Shown piece after piece: positions 16,330 through 26,683 of a stretch of DNA of 49,812 nucleotides; the stretch's first letter is position 1; every line of letters begins with the position of its first letter. The DNA comes from Flavobacteriia bacterium. GTDB lineage: Bacteria; Bacteroidota; Bacteroidia; Flavobacteriales_D; Crocinitomicaceae. The position numbers and the translations under genes are program-made. The stretch spans positions 1 to 49,812 of the forward strand of contig JACOTM010000117.1 in assembly GCA_016178305.1 (NCBI GenBank), read 5' to 3'. The notes beneath the pieces were generated by a model, which saw nothing but the letters and a program-made list of their open reading frames with translations, did not search any database and was not told the DNA's origin.

Positions 16330-17436
16330 TTACCTTCTTTTCCTCGGTTTTTTTTTAATATCTGTAAAAATATATGAAGAGTATAATCGATTTTTCTTTT
16401 TCGCTTTCTTCTCTTTTAAAGTATCCGTTTTTGTTGTCCCCTTTTTTACATTTTTATTTTCATCTTCTTCTATCTGTTCTTCAGGTGTTGTAGCTTTGTG
16501 TGTATTTGCCCCCGCAACTGCTCCTTCATCTGATGGGTCAACCCATTTCCCCTTATATTCAACTTCTTCGATTTTTCCAGTTTTAGGATTTTGTACCCGA
16601 ACTACTATTTTTTCATCCGTTTTTTTATTAACACCTACTACTTCTTCTTGTAATATCCACTTATCTTTTACAAACGTAAAGGCATCGTAAGAAAAGTCTG
16701 GAACATAATAGCAGTAAAAACCTTCCATACTAGGAGATTCAGGGGATAAATGATCAAAAATAATTCGGTTATACTCTTCCTCATATTTTAAAGACATATA
16801 GGCTTTTTCAGAGTGTTCGTAAAACATTCTATTAAATGTTTCTTTTCCTACTTTGAAAATTGGTGCTCCTAATTTGGGGTTGTTTCCTGTAAAAGATAAT
16901 ACATCAATTAATTTTATATTACTTGAAACGGTATTCGCATCATATCCTAATAAAGTATATAAGTGTTTTCCATTTTTGGTTATTGGAATAATTTTGTAAT
17001 ACAATGCACCATACCAATTTTTTCCTTCTAATATTTCTTGTGGACGAGGAGCAAGGGCAAATGAATTATCAATTAACTCACTTATTTTGATTTCTTCTTT
17101 GTCTTTTCGAAGTATATAACAGTAATATTTTTGGGTATGGTCATCTTGCTCAACATTCCAATTAAATAATCGCAATAAATTGTCATCACTTTTTAAACTA
17201 CCTACTGATTTTAATAATGAAAAGGGGTAATCAAAAGCACCTGGTAATTGGATGGTTTCGAATAAATAATTTTTAAATTTTTTATTCTTTTCATTTCGAT
17301 CAAGGTCTTTTTCAGACTCGCGAAGCTCATTTAAATATACTAACAATTGCTGTTCGCGCTTAGGCAAAACAGAATCAGTCTGAGCAAATATTTTGCTTAA
17401 ACTGAAAATTGCGAATAATATTAATATAGCTTTCAT
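16330..17436 (-). CDS. Secreted protein of unknown function
   Basis: About 368 residues from the ATG at 17436, which opens a signal peptide (MKAILILFAIFSLSKIFAQ); a start at 17460 would add eight residues ahead of it. The body is beta-rich with no motif I recognise. It has an acidic insert (EEQIEEDENKN) and then a very basic C-terminus (KKAKKKNR ... KKKPRKRR). Similar proteins without assigned function are, from memory, common in Flavobacteriales. It lies between usp and the DinB-like gene on the same strand, with a 160-bp gap downstream. I can suggest an exported envelope protein and nothing more. Confidence 0.6.
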   Translation of the reverse strand: MKAILILFAIFSLSKIFAQTDSVLPKREQQLLVYLNELRESEKDLDRNEKNKKFKNYLFETIQLPGAFDYPFSLLKSVGSLKSDDNLLRLFNWNVEQDDHTQKYYCYILRKDKEEIKISELIDNSFALAPRPQEILEGKNWYGALYYKIIPITKNGKHLYTLLGYDANTVSSNIKLIDVLSFTGNNPKLGAPIFKVGKETFNRMFYEHSEKAYMSLKYEEEYNRIIFDHLSPESPSMEGFYCYYVPDFSYDAFTFVKDKWILQEEVVGVNKKTDEKIVVRVQNPKTGKIEEVEYKGKWVDPSDEGAVAGANTHKATTPEEQIEEDENKNVKKGTTKTDTLKEKKAKKKNRLYSSYIFTDIKKKPRKRR

Positions 17437-17496
17437 GCTCTTATAAACGTAAATGTACAAAGATAGTTACGGTATTGCAAATACAATTCCAAAAAT

Positions 17497-17937
17497 CTAC
17501 TTAAAAAGTATGAAATTGGAACTTGAGACAAGTAAGCCTAGTTGCCTCATTGCTAAGGAAATTTGTTCTCTATGGTAATTCGAATGATTCAAAATATGGT
17601 ATAAAATATCACAGTTATTTTTTTTCAACAATACTCCTTCTGAATCATGATAATTTACTTTTTCAGTTAGTTCATGATGCTCTAAATAATCAATTGTCGT
17701 CTGATAATTGTTTAAATGAAGTTTTTCAAAGTAAGAAAGAGGTAATTTATCCCATACTTCTGATTCTGCTTTTTTTTGGATTAAACGACTGTTCCAAATA
17801 TGATGAACATTCAGAATATGGGACATTGAGTTTAATACATACTCATTTAATAAATCTTCTTGTTGCAACATGTTTTCACACCACATTTTATTTGAATAAT
17901 AATCATATTCAAACTTATTAATGAAAAATTCTTTCAT
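17497..17937 (-). CDS. DinB-like four-helix-bundle protein
   Basis: 146 residues, all helical. The family's metal-binding histidines are placed as expected: His40/His45 in SHILNVHHIW and His118/His122 in LNHSNYHREQI, with the paired-helix spacing of the DinB/YfiT superfamily. Members include metal-dependent thiol transferases (bacillithiol or mycothiol S-transferases) and many proteins of unknown activity, so the substrate is open. It is followed at 7 bp on the upstream side by rpe (same strand) and is probably in the same transcript. Confidence 0.75.
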   Translation of the reverse strand: MKEFFINKFEYDYYSNKMWCENMLQQEDLLNEYVLNSMSHILNVHHIWNSRLIQKKAESEVWDKLPLSYFEKLHLNNYQTTIDYLEHHELTEKVNYHDSEGVLLKKNNCDILYHILNHSNYHREQISLAMRQLGLLVSSSNFILFK

Positions 17938-17944
17938 TTATTTT

Positions 17945-18595
17945 TTACATGTTTTTTAAATCAGCTATCGTTTTGGTTGGATTTCCGGAATTAAAAACAA
18001 AACTGCCGGCAACTAAAACATCTGCTCCTGCTTCGATTAATTTTTTTCCTGTTTCTAAATTTACACCTCCGTCAACTTCAATCAATGCTTTCGCCCCGCT
18101 TTTTAGAATTAATTCCTTTATTTGTTTTACTTTTGTTAACGCATTTTGGATGAATTTTTGACCACCAAAACCAGGGTTTACAGACATAATCAGTACTAAA
18201 TCCAAATCAGCTATTACATTTGCTAAGAGATCAATATTGGTATGTGGATTTAAAGCTACTCCTGCTTGCATTCCAGCTTCTTTTATACTTTGAATTGTTC
18301 GGTGTAAATGTGGGCAAGCTTCATAATGTACTGTCAAAATATCTGCCCCTGCTTTTTTGAAAGCATCAACGTATTGCCCTGGATTTTCAATCATTAAATG
18401 AACATCGAGAGGTTTGGTAGCATGTTTTTTTATCGCCTCAATTACTGGAAAGCCAAAAGAAATATTTGGGACAAAAACACCGTCCATAACATCTACATGA
18501 AACCAATCTGCTGTTGATTGATTAATCATTTCTACATCACGCTGGATGTTAGCAAAATCACATGAAAGTACTGAAGGAGAAATTAAATGCGCCAT
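17945..18595 (-). CDS. rpe: Ribulose-phosphate 3-epimerase
   Basis: 216 residues, standard length. TIM-barrel motifs carry the metal and catalytic residues: LSCDFANIQRD, HVDVMDGVFVPN, VHLMIENP, MSVNPGFGGQKF and LIEVDGGVN. It interconverts ribulose-5-phosphate and xylulose-5-phosphate in the pentose phosphate pathway in the cytosol. Nothing appears missing. It is the first gene of a minus-strand run with the DinB-like gene; the upstream 540 bp carry MITE-like repeats, so its promoter must lie close (a TAAATTTG -7-like box can be read on the minus strand around 18630). Confidence 0.95.
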   Translation of the reverse strand: MAHLISPSVLSCDFANIQRDVEMINQSTADWFHVDVMDGVFVPNISFGFPVIEAIKKHATKPLDVHLMIENPGQYVDAFKKAGADILTVHYEACPHLHRTIQSIKEAGMQAGVALNPHTNIDLLANVIADLDLVLIMSVNPGFGGQKFIQNALTKVKQIKELILKSGAKALIEVDGGVNLETGKKLIEAGADVLVAGSFVFNSGNPTKTIADLKNM

Positions 18596-18667
18596 ATTTA
18601 TAATTAATTTGATTTTTATATTTATTTGGATACAAATTTAATTAATCCAAATTACAAAAGCCTTTTA

Positions 18668-18857
18668 GAAACTCCTAAAATTATTTAATGAACGGATTTT
18701 ATTGAATTTTTCGTTTAAAAAAGTAAGTTTTTCAGTAATAATAGCCGTTTATTTTGCTTCGATGAAACTTTAAGCTTTTTTAAACTTAAAGAATTTTGAG
18801 TGGAAAATGAGTGGAAAAGGCTTAAAATATGGAAGTCCTAATTTATTTAGGAGTTTC
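18668..18857. repeat. Short inverted-repeat-bounded element (190 bp)
   Basis: GAAACTCCTAAA at 18668-18679 is repeated inverted as TTTAGGAGTTTC at 18846-18857, a perfect 12-bp pair. The enclosed DNA has no ORF of note, but includes a near-tandem repeat 'GAGTGGAAAATGAGTGGAAAA'. It abuts the next element. It may be a non-autonomous element, or simply the outer arms of a larger palindromic structure. Confidence 0.45.
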
Positions 18858-18859
18858 AT

Positions 18860-19126
18860 AACCTGAGTTCGATTAATATTTTGCAATCAGATCGCCTATA
18901 AATAGGGAGTTACGACTAAAATACTAGAAGGAATAGCGGGCTATTTCAAGAGGCTTTTAGGAAGTAAATCACTTTTTATAGGTGAAATGTACAAAATGCT
19001 TTTCAATTAAATTCGAAAAGCTTTCGTTGTGTCTTCTTGATTTAGCCCGATAAAGCTGCGAAAACACGCCTTGTCCTTTCAAATTTAATTAAAATCTGAG
19101 TGTAAAATATTAATCGAACTGAGGTT
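18860..19126. mobile_element. MITE-like element with 26-bp terminal inverted repeats
   Basis: The left terminus AACCTGAGTTCGATTAATAT (26 bp to 18885) and right terminus (19101-19126) are inverted copies with 2 mismatches in 26. The element is about 267 bp and lacks a plausible gene. The trinucleotide CAT flanks both ends (18857-18859 and 19127-19129) and could be a 3-bp target duplication. A related single end occurs at 22313-22332. This fits a non-autonomous transposable element mobilised in trans, but the family is not identified. Confidence 0.6.
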
Positions 19127-19139
19127 CATAGTATTTGTA

Positions 19140-20720
19140 TTATTTTTTCAATAAACGGATGTATTTTTCATCTCGATTATAAATGTCGATTAAAAAAACA
19201 AGGTTTTCACGATTCGCGATTACGGATTTGTATTCTACATAAATAGGGATTGCTTGAAGCAAACGGATTGAATGATTTTCAACAATTAATAACAAGCTAT
19301 CTATTTTAGCGGAATCAATTTCATTGCATTTGTCTTTTCGACAATCATATTTTAAAATTGTTTTGGCTAAACCTATCGGATTTTGACAACGCATACAACC
19401 ATGAGAAAATGAACGTATATCTTTTGAAAACAGGCTTTTACTTGGTGTATCATGAACATATACTCCAAATGGATTTTCGAATTCAAATTTAATGACTCCT
19501 AAACTGTTTTTAGGTCCATATTCTTGACGTAGTTTGAAAGGAAAGGTATTTTTATATTTTGACCAATTTATAGAAAGTGGATCAATTTCATTATTTTCTT
19601 TGGTTAATATTTTTAAATTATTACGAATGAAATAGTTAGCGTTTTTTTGAGCTTCTGGAAGTATTTCTTTGTTTTTAATTGATTGAGGAACAGTCCAATA
19701 AGGGTAAATTACGATTCGGTTAATACTTGATATTAATTCGGGAGTTTGTGTTTCGTATTTTCCAATGACGATTCGATGATTTTCTCTAATTGAATCAATT
19801 GTTAAATGTAAGGCGTATTCAGGTAGATTAATGCGGATATTTCGTTGTGTATAATTTGGATGATTTCGCCATTTCTCTAAAGTTATAATTGTCCTTAAAA
19901 TTTTATCATAAGTACTTTCATTTAATGCTCTAACTGTGTATGTTCCAATTTTTCCATCGCTTGCTAAACCATTTTCTTTTTGAAATATTTTTAATGTTTC
20001 TATTATAGAAATTGAATCCTGAATTTTAGAATTTAAATACCCTTTTGAGATTAAGGCTTCTTTCATTTTTAGAAAGGAATTGAGAGTATCTTTTGAAAAT
20101 GTTGGTACATTGAATGTTGTGGTATCAATGATATGTTGGTTGCAATATTGATATAGATTATGGGCTATTTTTTGATAAGAAGTATCTTGCGGTCCCCAGG
20201 CAATGATTTGGTTTTCAATTTGCTTTTGAGTTAAATGGTTGAATTTTATAACAGTAAACAAACTATCAATAGAAGGTAATTCATTTTTCTTTAGAGCAAT
20301 GGTGTCTTTTTCAAAAATTCCGTAAGTTATTTGGCTCTTAAATTTTGCTAATTGCAAGGTTAACATTAATTCTGTTTGTAAAAAATTCGCTTTTTCCCAT
20401 TTTAAATTTAACAAACATTCAGAAGGTATTCCAAAATGTAAATTTTTATTTAAAATACGTTTTAATTGAGAACCTGAATTTGAAATAGTAGAGTCATTAA
20501 TCCAAATTGCCTTAAATGAATTTGTTTGATAAAATGAAAAAAGGTAGTCAATTTCTTTATTCGAAAAACCTAATGAATCCAGATATGTTGGAGTTAATGC
20601 TAATTGTATTTTCTCTTCAAGCGATAGTTTTTTATTTTCTTCTGAAAGTGGATCAATAGATTTAGTACCACAGCTATAAAAAGTGAAAATAAAAAATAAA
20701 AAATATATTAATCTTTTCAT
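19140..20720 (-). CDS. L,D-transpeptidase (YcbB-like) lipoprotein
   Basis: 526 residues. The N-terminus is lipoprotein-like (FFIFTFYSCGTKS, lipobox Cys at about 17). A peptidoglycan-binding domain (IIETLKIFQKENGLASDGKI around residue 230-260) precedes the YkuD catalytic domain. The active site is 'SFSHGCMRCQNP' with catalytic Cys442, the usual HGC-R arrangement. A preceding 'VYVHDTPSKSLF' strand supplies the partner histidine. The enzyme makes 3-3 cross-links in peptidoglycan or attaches proteins to it, in the periplasm. It is divergent from the rhomboid at 20792, leaving about 70 bp for two promoters. Confidence 0.9.
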   Translation of the reverse strand: MKRLIYFLFFIFTFYSCGTKSIDPLSEENKKLSLEEKIQLALTPTYLDSLGFSNKEIDYLFSFYQTNSFKAIWINDSTISNSGSQLKRILNKNLHFGIPSECLLNLKWEKANFLQTELMLTLQLAKFKSQITYGIFEKDTIALKKNELPSIDSLFTVIKFNHLTQKQIENQIIAWGPQDTSYQKIAHNLYQYCNQHIIDTTTFNVPTFSKDTLNSFLKMKEALISKGYLNSKIQDSISIIETLKIFQKENGLASDGKIGTYTVRALNESTYDKILRTIITLEKWRNHPNYTQRNIRINLPEYALHLTIDSIRENHRIVIGKYETQTPELISSINRIVIYPYWTVPQSIKNKEILPEAQKNANYFIRNNLKILTKENNEIDPLSINWSKYKNTFPFKLRQEYGPKNSLGVIKFEFENPFGVYVHDTPSKSLFSKDIRSFSHGCMRCQNPIGLAKTILKYDCRKDKCNEIDSAKIDSLLLIVENHSIRLLQAIPIYVEYKSVIANRENLVFLIDIYNRDEKYIRLLKK

Positions 20721-20791
20721 AAAATGAAATCAGTTTGTTTTCGTTAAATTCGTAAACGCAATGAAGTAAAATTAAACAAAATAATTCAGAG

Positions 20792-21433
20792 ATGCATTTT
20801 ACATTATTAACTATAATCTTGATTGTCACAGTTCTTGTCTCGATGAAAGCAATGGATAATGAAAGATTAAAGGATAAATTGATGTTTATTCCTTATCGTT
20901 GTACACAAAACAAGGAAAGTTACCGCGTTTTTAGTCATATTTTAGTTCATGCTGATTTTCCTCATCTGCTTTTCAATATGCTGACACTTTTCATGATTGG
21001 AAAAGATTTAGAATTATTTTTAATTTTTCAATATGGTGAATTAACGGGGGAATTTCATTTTCTAATATTATATATATTAGGGGCAATGTTTGCTACTATT
21101 ATTCCTTTTGTACGAAATTACAACAATTATAATTATCGTTCTTTAGGCGCGTCCGGAGCTGTTTCTGCTATCGTATTTGCATTTATTGTTTGGAATCCGA
21201 AAGCAGAGTTAAGTCTTATGTTTTTACCAATTCCAATGCCCGCGTATGTTTTTGGTATTTTGTATTTAGTTGTTGAATATTATTTAGATAAAAAAGGGAA
21301 TACGGGAATTGCACACGATGCGCACATTGGTGGTGCAATTTTTGGTGTTATTTACATATTAATTATTAATATTGACAAAGGAAAAAGTTTATTACATCTG
21401 TTTTCTAATTTATATGGCACAACTATTCGTTAA
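20792..21433 (+). CDS. Rhomboid family intramembrane serine protease
   Basis: 213 residues, a compact rhomboid. The dyad is Ser121 (RSLGASGAVS) and His178 (HDAHIGGAIFG). The HADFPHLLFNM helix has the conserved His/Asn. It is the third rhomboid of the window and differs from the mutL-linked pair in loop lengths and N-terminus. Its 3' end overlaps the next gene by 20 bp in another frame, so the two are probably co-translated. The target is unknown. Confidence 0.88.
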   Translation: MHFTLLTIILIVTVLVSMKAMDNERLKDKLMFIPYRCTQNKESYRVFSHILVHADFPHLLFNMLTLFMIGKDLELFLIFQYGELTGEFHFLILYILGAMFATIIPFVRNYNNYNYRSLGASGAVSAIVFAFIVWNPKAELSLMFLPIPMPAYVFGILYLVVEYYLDKKGNTGIAHDAHIGGAIFGVIYILIINIDKGKSLLHLFSNLYGTTIR

Positions 21434-22274
21434 TTCAAACGGGACGATTTTATCAAATGATGGTCCTACAATTCAAGCTGGTAATAGAGGGCATCTCTAT
21501 GGTGATGGTGTTTTTGAAAGTATTCGTATTCGAAGTGGGAAACCTTTGAATATGGAAAATCATATTAAGCGCTTAATTGAAGGAGCAAAAGCAATCAAAA
21601 TTAGGCCTTCTGTTTTTTTTACAACCGAGTTTTTTGAAGAAAAAGTTCAGCAATTAATTGAAAAGTCTGACATAAAAGAGGGAGGGAGATGTCGTATATC
21701 TTTGGATAGAATGCCTGGTGGAACCTATACTCCAACATCGAATGAAGCAGTTTATTTTATTGAAGTATATCCAATTGATAATAATGATTTTGATTTAAAT
21801 TCAAAAGGTTGGGAAGTTGATTTATATACAGATTTAAAAAAATATAAAAATAGTTTATCTAATTACAAAACAAAAAGTGGGTTGCTTTATGTTATGGCGG
21901 GTATTAATGCTGCTGAACGTAACTTAGATGAAGTATTGATAGGTAATGAGAAAGGGGCAATTTTAGAAAGTTCAAGTTCTAATTTATTTGTTGTTTCGAA
22001 CGGTGTTTTATATACTCCAGGCTTGGATGAAGGTTGTTTAGCTGGAACTATGCGAATGCAAATCATCAATTTAGCAGTAGCTCATGGAATTAAAGTTTAC
22101 GAGTGTACCATCTTTCCTCAAAATATTATTGCTGCAGATGAAATTTTTTTAACAAATGCTGTTCGAGGAATTACATGGGTTAGTGGCTATCGAACAAAAA
22201 GATATTTTAACAATACAGCGAGAAAACTAGTCGCTTATTTGAATGATTATTGGGAAAATGTATTAGGAGAATAA
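21414..22274 (+). CDS. Fold-type IV PLP enzyme (aminodeoxychorismate lyase / branched-chain aminotransferase-like)
   Basis: 286 residues from the ATG at 21414. An ATG-less extension to 21372 exists, but homology begins at MAQLFVNSNGTILSNDGP. Motifs are GHLYGDGVFESIRI, the PLP lysine in SNYKTKSGLLYVMA, EVLIGNEKGAILESSSSNLF (conserved Glu) and the late EIFLTNAVRGI. Members make p-aminobenzoate (PabC), transaminate branched-chain amino acids, or act on D-amino acids. These cannot be told apart here; with no pabB nearby I do not assign one. It starts inside the 3' end of the rhomboid gene. Confidence 0.88.
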   Translation: MAQLFVNSNGTILSNDGPTIQAGNRGHLYGDGVFESIRIRSGKPLNMENHIKRLIEGAKAIKIRPSVFFTTEFFEEKVQQLIEKSDIKEGGRCRISLDRMPGGTYTPTSNEAVYFIEVYPIDNNDFDLNSKGWEVDLYTDLKKYKNSLSNYKTKSGLLYVMAGINAAERNLDEVLIGNEKGAILESSSSNLFVVSNGVLYTPGLDEGCLAGTMRMQIINLAVAHGIKVYECTIFPQNIIAADEIFLTNAVRGITWVSGYRTKRYFNNTARKLVAYLNDYWENVLGE

Positions 22275-22312
22275 TCAAAACAATAATTTTTTGATAAGGT
22301 TGAAATACTAAC

Positions 22313-22332
22313 CTCAGAGTTCGATTAATCAA
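22313..22332 (+). repeat. Solo copy of the MITE terminal sequence
   Basis: AACCTCAGAGTTCGATTAAT matches the terminal repeat found at 18860 and 19126 (AACCTcAGTTCGATTAAT) apart from a 2-base insertion. No inverted partner is visible nearby. It may be the remnant of a deleted copy. Confidence 0.5.
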
Positions 22333-22375
22333 GCTTTATTTGGACAACTCCTTATTAGAAGTAAAATTAGAACAT

Positions 22376-22415
22376 AAAAAAATGGTGATGAAGTTAACCC
22401 CATCACCATTTTTTA
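22376..22415. terminator. Rho-independent terminator, bidirectional
   Basis: AAAAAATGGTGATG ... CATCACCATTTTTT: a 10-bp GC-containing stem flanked by A and T runs, between the PLP enzyme and the converging cyclophilin gene. Confidence 0.85.
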
Positions 22416-22426
22416 TTTAATTATGT

Positions 22427-22879
22427 TTAATCGATAATTTCAATTGTATCGATAGAATCACCTTCACGGATTGCATCCAATACATCTTCTCCTGTAGATA
22501 ATTTCCCGAAACAAGTATGTACGCCATCTAAATGAGCTGTATTTGCTCTTCCATGAACTACAAAAAATTGAGATCCACCAGTATTCCTTCCAGCATGAGC
22601 CATTGATAAAACACCTCTGTCGTGGTATTGATTACCACCTTTTGTCTCGCAATCGATTTTGTAACCAGGTCCACCAGTCCCAACCATACCTTTAGCGCCA
22701 TCTTTTGAATTTGGACACCCACCTTGAATTACGAAATTAGGAATAACTCTATGCCATTTTAAACCATCGTAATAACCGCTTTTTGCAAGTTTAACAAAAT
22801 TAGCAACTGTATTAGGAGCATCTGTTTCGTAGAAATCTACATGCATTTCTCCTTTATTTGTTTTAATTATCGCTTTCAT
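22427..22879 (-). CDS. Peptidyl-prolyl cis-trans isomerase, cyclophilin type
   Basis: 150 residues, a single minimal cyclophilin domain with no signal peptide, so cytoplasmic. Active-site motifs are YDGLKWHRVIPNFVIQGG (with the catalytic Arg), GVLSMAHAG..TGGSQFFV and HLDGVHTCFGKL. It catalyses Xaa-Pro isomerisation during folding. It lies 79 bp after yidC on the same strand and may be in the same transcript or have its own promoter. Confidence 0.93.
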   Translation of the reverse strand: MKAIIKTNKGEMHVDFYETDAPNTVANFVKLAKSGYYDGLKWHRVIPNFVIQGGCPNSKDGAKGMVGTGGPGYKIDCETKGGNQYHDRGVLSMAHAGRNTGGSQFFVVHGRANTAHLDGVHTCFGKLSTGEDVLDAIREGDSIDTIEIID

Positions 22880-22958
22880 ATTTTTGTTTTATTTTTTAAT
22901 TATTAAAGATTAAGATCAAAGATTTTAATCAAAAAGGTAAGCTGAGCCAAGTTCGAAG

Positions 22959-24821
22959 CTACTTTTTCTTTCTCATCTCCATTTGCTGTTTCTGAGCAGC
23001 TTGCATTGCTTCTAAACGTTCTTGGAATTTTGATTTTTTCTTAACTGTTGTTTGATTTGCCATTTTTCGTGCGGCCATTTTCTCTCTCAATTTCGTTTCA
23101 TCAACAAAGAATTGTTTGATTAACAACATGATAATGATAGAAATTAATGTAGAAATAAAATAATAATAACTTAAACCTGAAGAGTAATTGTTGAATACAA
23201 AAATCATCATTACAGGGAAGATGTACATGATTACTTTCATATTCGGCATACCAGGTTGTTGCGGTTGTTGCATATTTCCACTGTTGATAAATGTATATAC
23301 AATTGTCGTGGCAGCCATCAAAATCGTAAACAAACTCATGTGATCTCCATACGGCCAAATATTTACTCCAAAATCCCAAATAGAATCATAAGAAGATAAA
23401 TCTTCAGCCCATAAGAATGGTTTTTGACGTAATCCAAATGTTGCTGGAAAGAATCGGAATACCGCTAATAAAATAGGCATTTGAATTAACATTGGAATAC
23501 AACCTGCCAAAGGACTAGCGCCGGATTCTTTGTAAAGACTCATCATCTCTACTTGTTTTTTCATAGCATCTTCTTTATTTGGGAATTTTTTGTTTAATTC
23601 TTCTATTTCAGGTTTAAGAATTTTCATTTTCACAGAAGAAACAAACATTTTCCATTGAATAGGCATTAATACAACTTTCAATACAATTGTTAATAATAAA
23701 ATAGCCCATCCTAATCCCATTCCTGTACTACCAAACAATTCAAATATTGGTTGAACAGCATAAAGGTTAATCCATCTGAATAATCCCCAACCATAATTCA
23801 AAATATCATCGTAATTTTGGTCATACGATTTCAATGTTTTATAATCATTTGGTCCAAAGAACCAATTCATTTTAACATCTGCAGAACCTGTATTTGAAAT
23901 ATTTAAATTAGCTAATACTGTAAATTCTTTAAGATGGTTAAAATATTTTTTATCCCCTTCTTTGTAATTTTTCACTTTGAAAGTTGAACCTTCTTTAGCG
24001 AAACCATTCATTGGGCGTAAAATAGATGAAAAATAACTTTGTTTGAAAGCAATCCAATCGATTTTATCTTCTGCTTCTGAATAATCATCCGCTACCTCAC
24101 TTAAATTGTCAACTCCATTTGTAGAATATTTATAACAAACTGTTGAAACTCTTCTTTGTTCGGAAAATAAACGCTCTGTTAATCGATAAGCTGTTTCCCA
24201 TTTGAATTGAACATTTTGTGGTGTAGTTTTCCCTTGAAAACCTTCTAAATGGATTGCGTAATCTAAATCATAAGCGTCCTCTTTTAAACGGTAAGTATAT
24301 AAAATAGCTTGTTTATCCGCGGGATGAATTTCGAAAGTAATCGCATTTTTTGTTTTTGATTTAACATCAAATTTTAAATTTCCAGTTTTGAATTTTTTTC
24401 CATTTAAAGGAAAGACTAATTCATTTTTCGCATCCCCATCTAAAAATAGACGCATTGGTTTGATTGCTTTATCTCCTTTTGCGTAATTTGAATATGTTTC
24501 AAATCCTTTAAGGTAAACCGCAGCAACTTTTCCACCTTGTGTAGAAAAATCAACAATCATTTTTTTGTTTTCTAGCCGAATTAATTCGCCTTTTTCTATA
24601 CTAATAGAATTTGAAATACGAGCCCCTTTGTTTTCAGAAACAACTTTATCTTGTGTTTTTTCAGCCTTTTCTTTTTTAGCTTCTTCCTTTTGTAAGGCTA
24701 GTTCTTTTTTGTTTTTTTCTTCTTGCTTTTTTAATTCTTCGGCAGAAGGTTGACTTATTACACTGAAAACAGTTAAAATAAGCCCCATCAAAACTAATCC
24801 GTAAACGGTCTTTTTATCCAT
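22959..24821 (-). CDS. yidC: Membrane protein insertase YidC
   Basis: 620 residues, normal for Bacteroidota. The N-terminal anchor helix (residues 5-22) is followed by a Lys/Glu-rich coiled linker. The large periplasmic beta-domain spans about 60-345. The conserved five-helix insertase core follows, including 'GMGLGWAILLLTIVLK', 'PIQWKMFVSSVKMK' with the groove arginine/lysine region, and 'SGASPLAGCIPMLIQMPILLAVF'. A basic tail (KKKSKFQERLEAM ... MRKKK) fits ribosome contact. It inserts membrane proteins with or without Sec. It lies only 2 bp after pyrG, so the two form an operon. Confidence 0.96.
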   Translation of the reverse strand: MDKKTVYGLVLMGLILTVFSVISQPSAEELKKQEEKNKKELALQKEEAKKEKAEKTQDKVVSENKGARISNSISIEKGELIRLENKKMIVDFSTQGGKVAAVYLKGFETYSNYAKGDKAIKPMRLFLDGDAKNELVFPLNGKKFKTGNLKFDVKSKTKNAITFEIHPADKQAILYTYRLKEDAYDLDYAIHLEGFQGKTTPQNVQFKWETAYRLTERLFSEQRRVSTVCYKYSTNGVDNLSEVADDYSEAEDKIDWIAFKQSYFSSILRPMNGFAKEGSTFKVKNYKEGDKKYFNHLKEFTVLANLNISNTGSADVKMNWFFGPNDYKTLKSYDQNYDDILNYGWGLFRWINLYAVQPIFELFGSTGMGLGWAILLLTIVLKVVLMPIQWKMFVSSVKMKILKPEIEELNKKFPNKEDAMKKQVEMMSLYKESGASPLAGCIPMLIQMPILLAVFRFFPATFGLRQKPFLWAEDLSSYDSIWDFGVNIWPYGDHMSLFTILMAATTIVYTFINSGNMQQPQQPGMPNMKVIMYIFPVMMIFVFNNYSSGLSYYYFISTLISIIIMLLIKQFFVDETKLREKMAARKMANQTTVKKKSKFQERLEAMQAAQKQQMEMRKKK

Positions 24822-24823
24822 AA

Positions 24824-26455
<1,632 letters not shown>

Positions 26456-26464
26456 CTACGGGGT

Positions 26465-26497
26465 GCAAAGTTATAACATTCATTGTAGAATCGGCAA
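26465..26497 (-). promoter_or_regulatory. Promoter of pyrG-yidC (Bacteroidota type)
   Basis: On the minus strand, TAACTTTG (26472 to 26465) matches TAnnTTTG at -7, and TTG at 26497-26495 lies 22 bp further upstream, close to the known TTG-N19-21-TAnnTTTG spacing. It is 28 bp before the pyrG ATG. Confidence 0.5.
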
Positions 26498-26683
26498 CTT
26501 ATTTTCTTTTTTTTCTGAAATAATATTAAAAAGTCGGTGAAATGCGGTTTTGAAGCACTGAAATGTAACTACTAATTCTCATGAATTAAATCAATGTTAA
26601 CACGCTTCATGACAGTTTGTCTTATTTCAAAATTTGGCATTTCATTTGACAAATAAATTGTACATTTATAAAAAATTAAAGCA

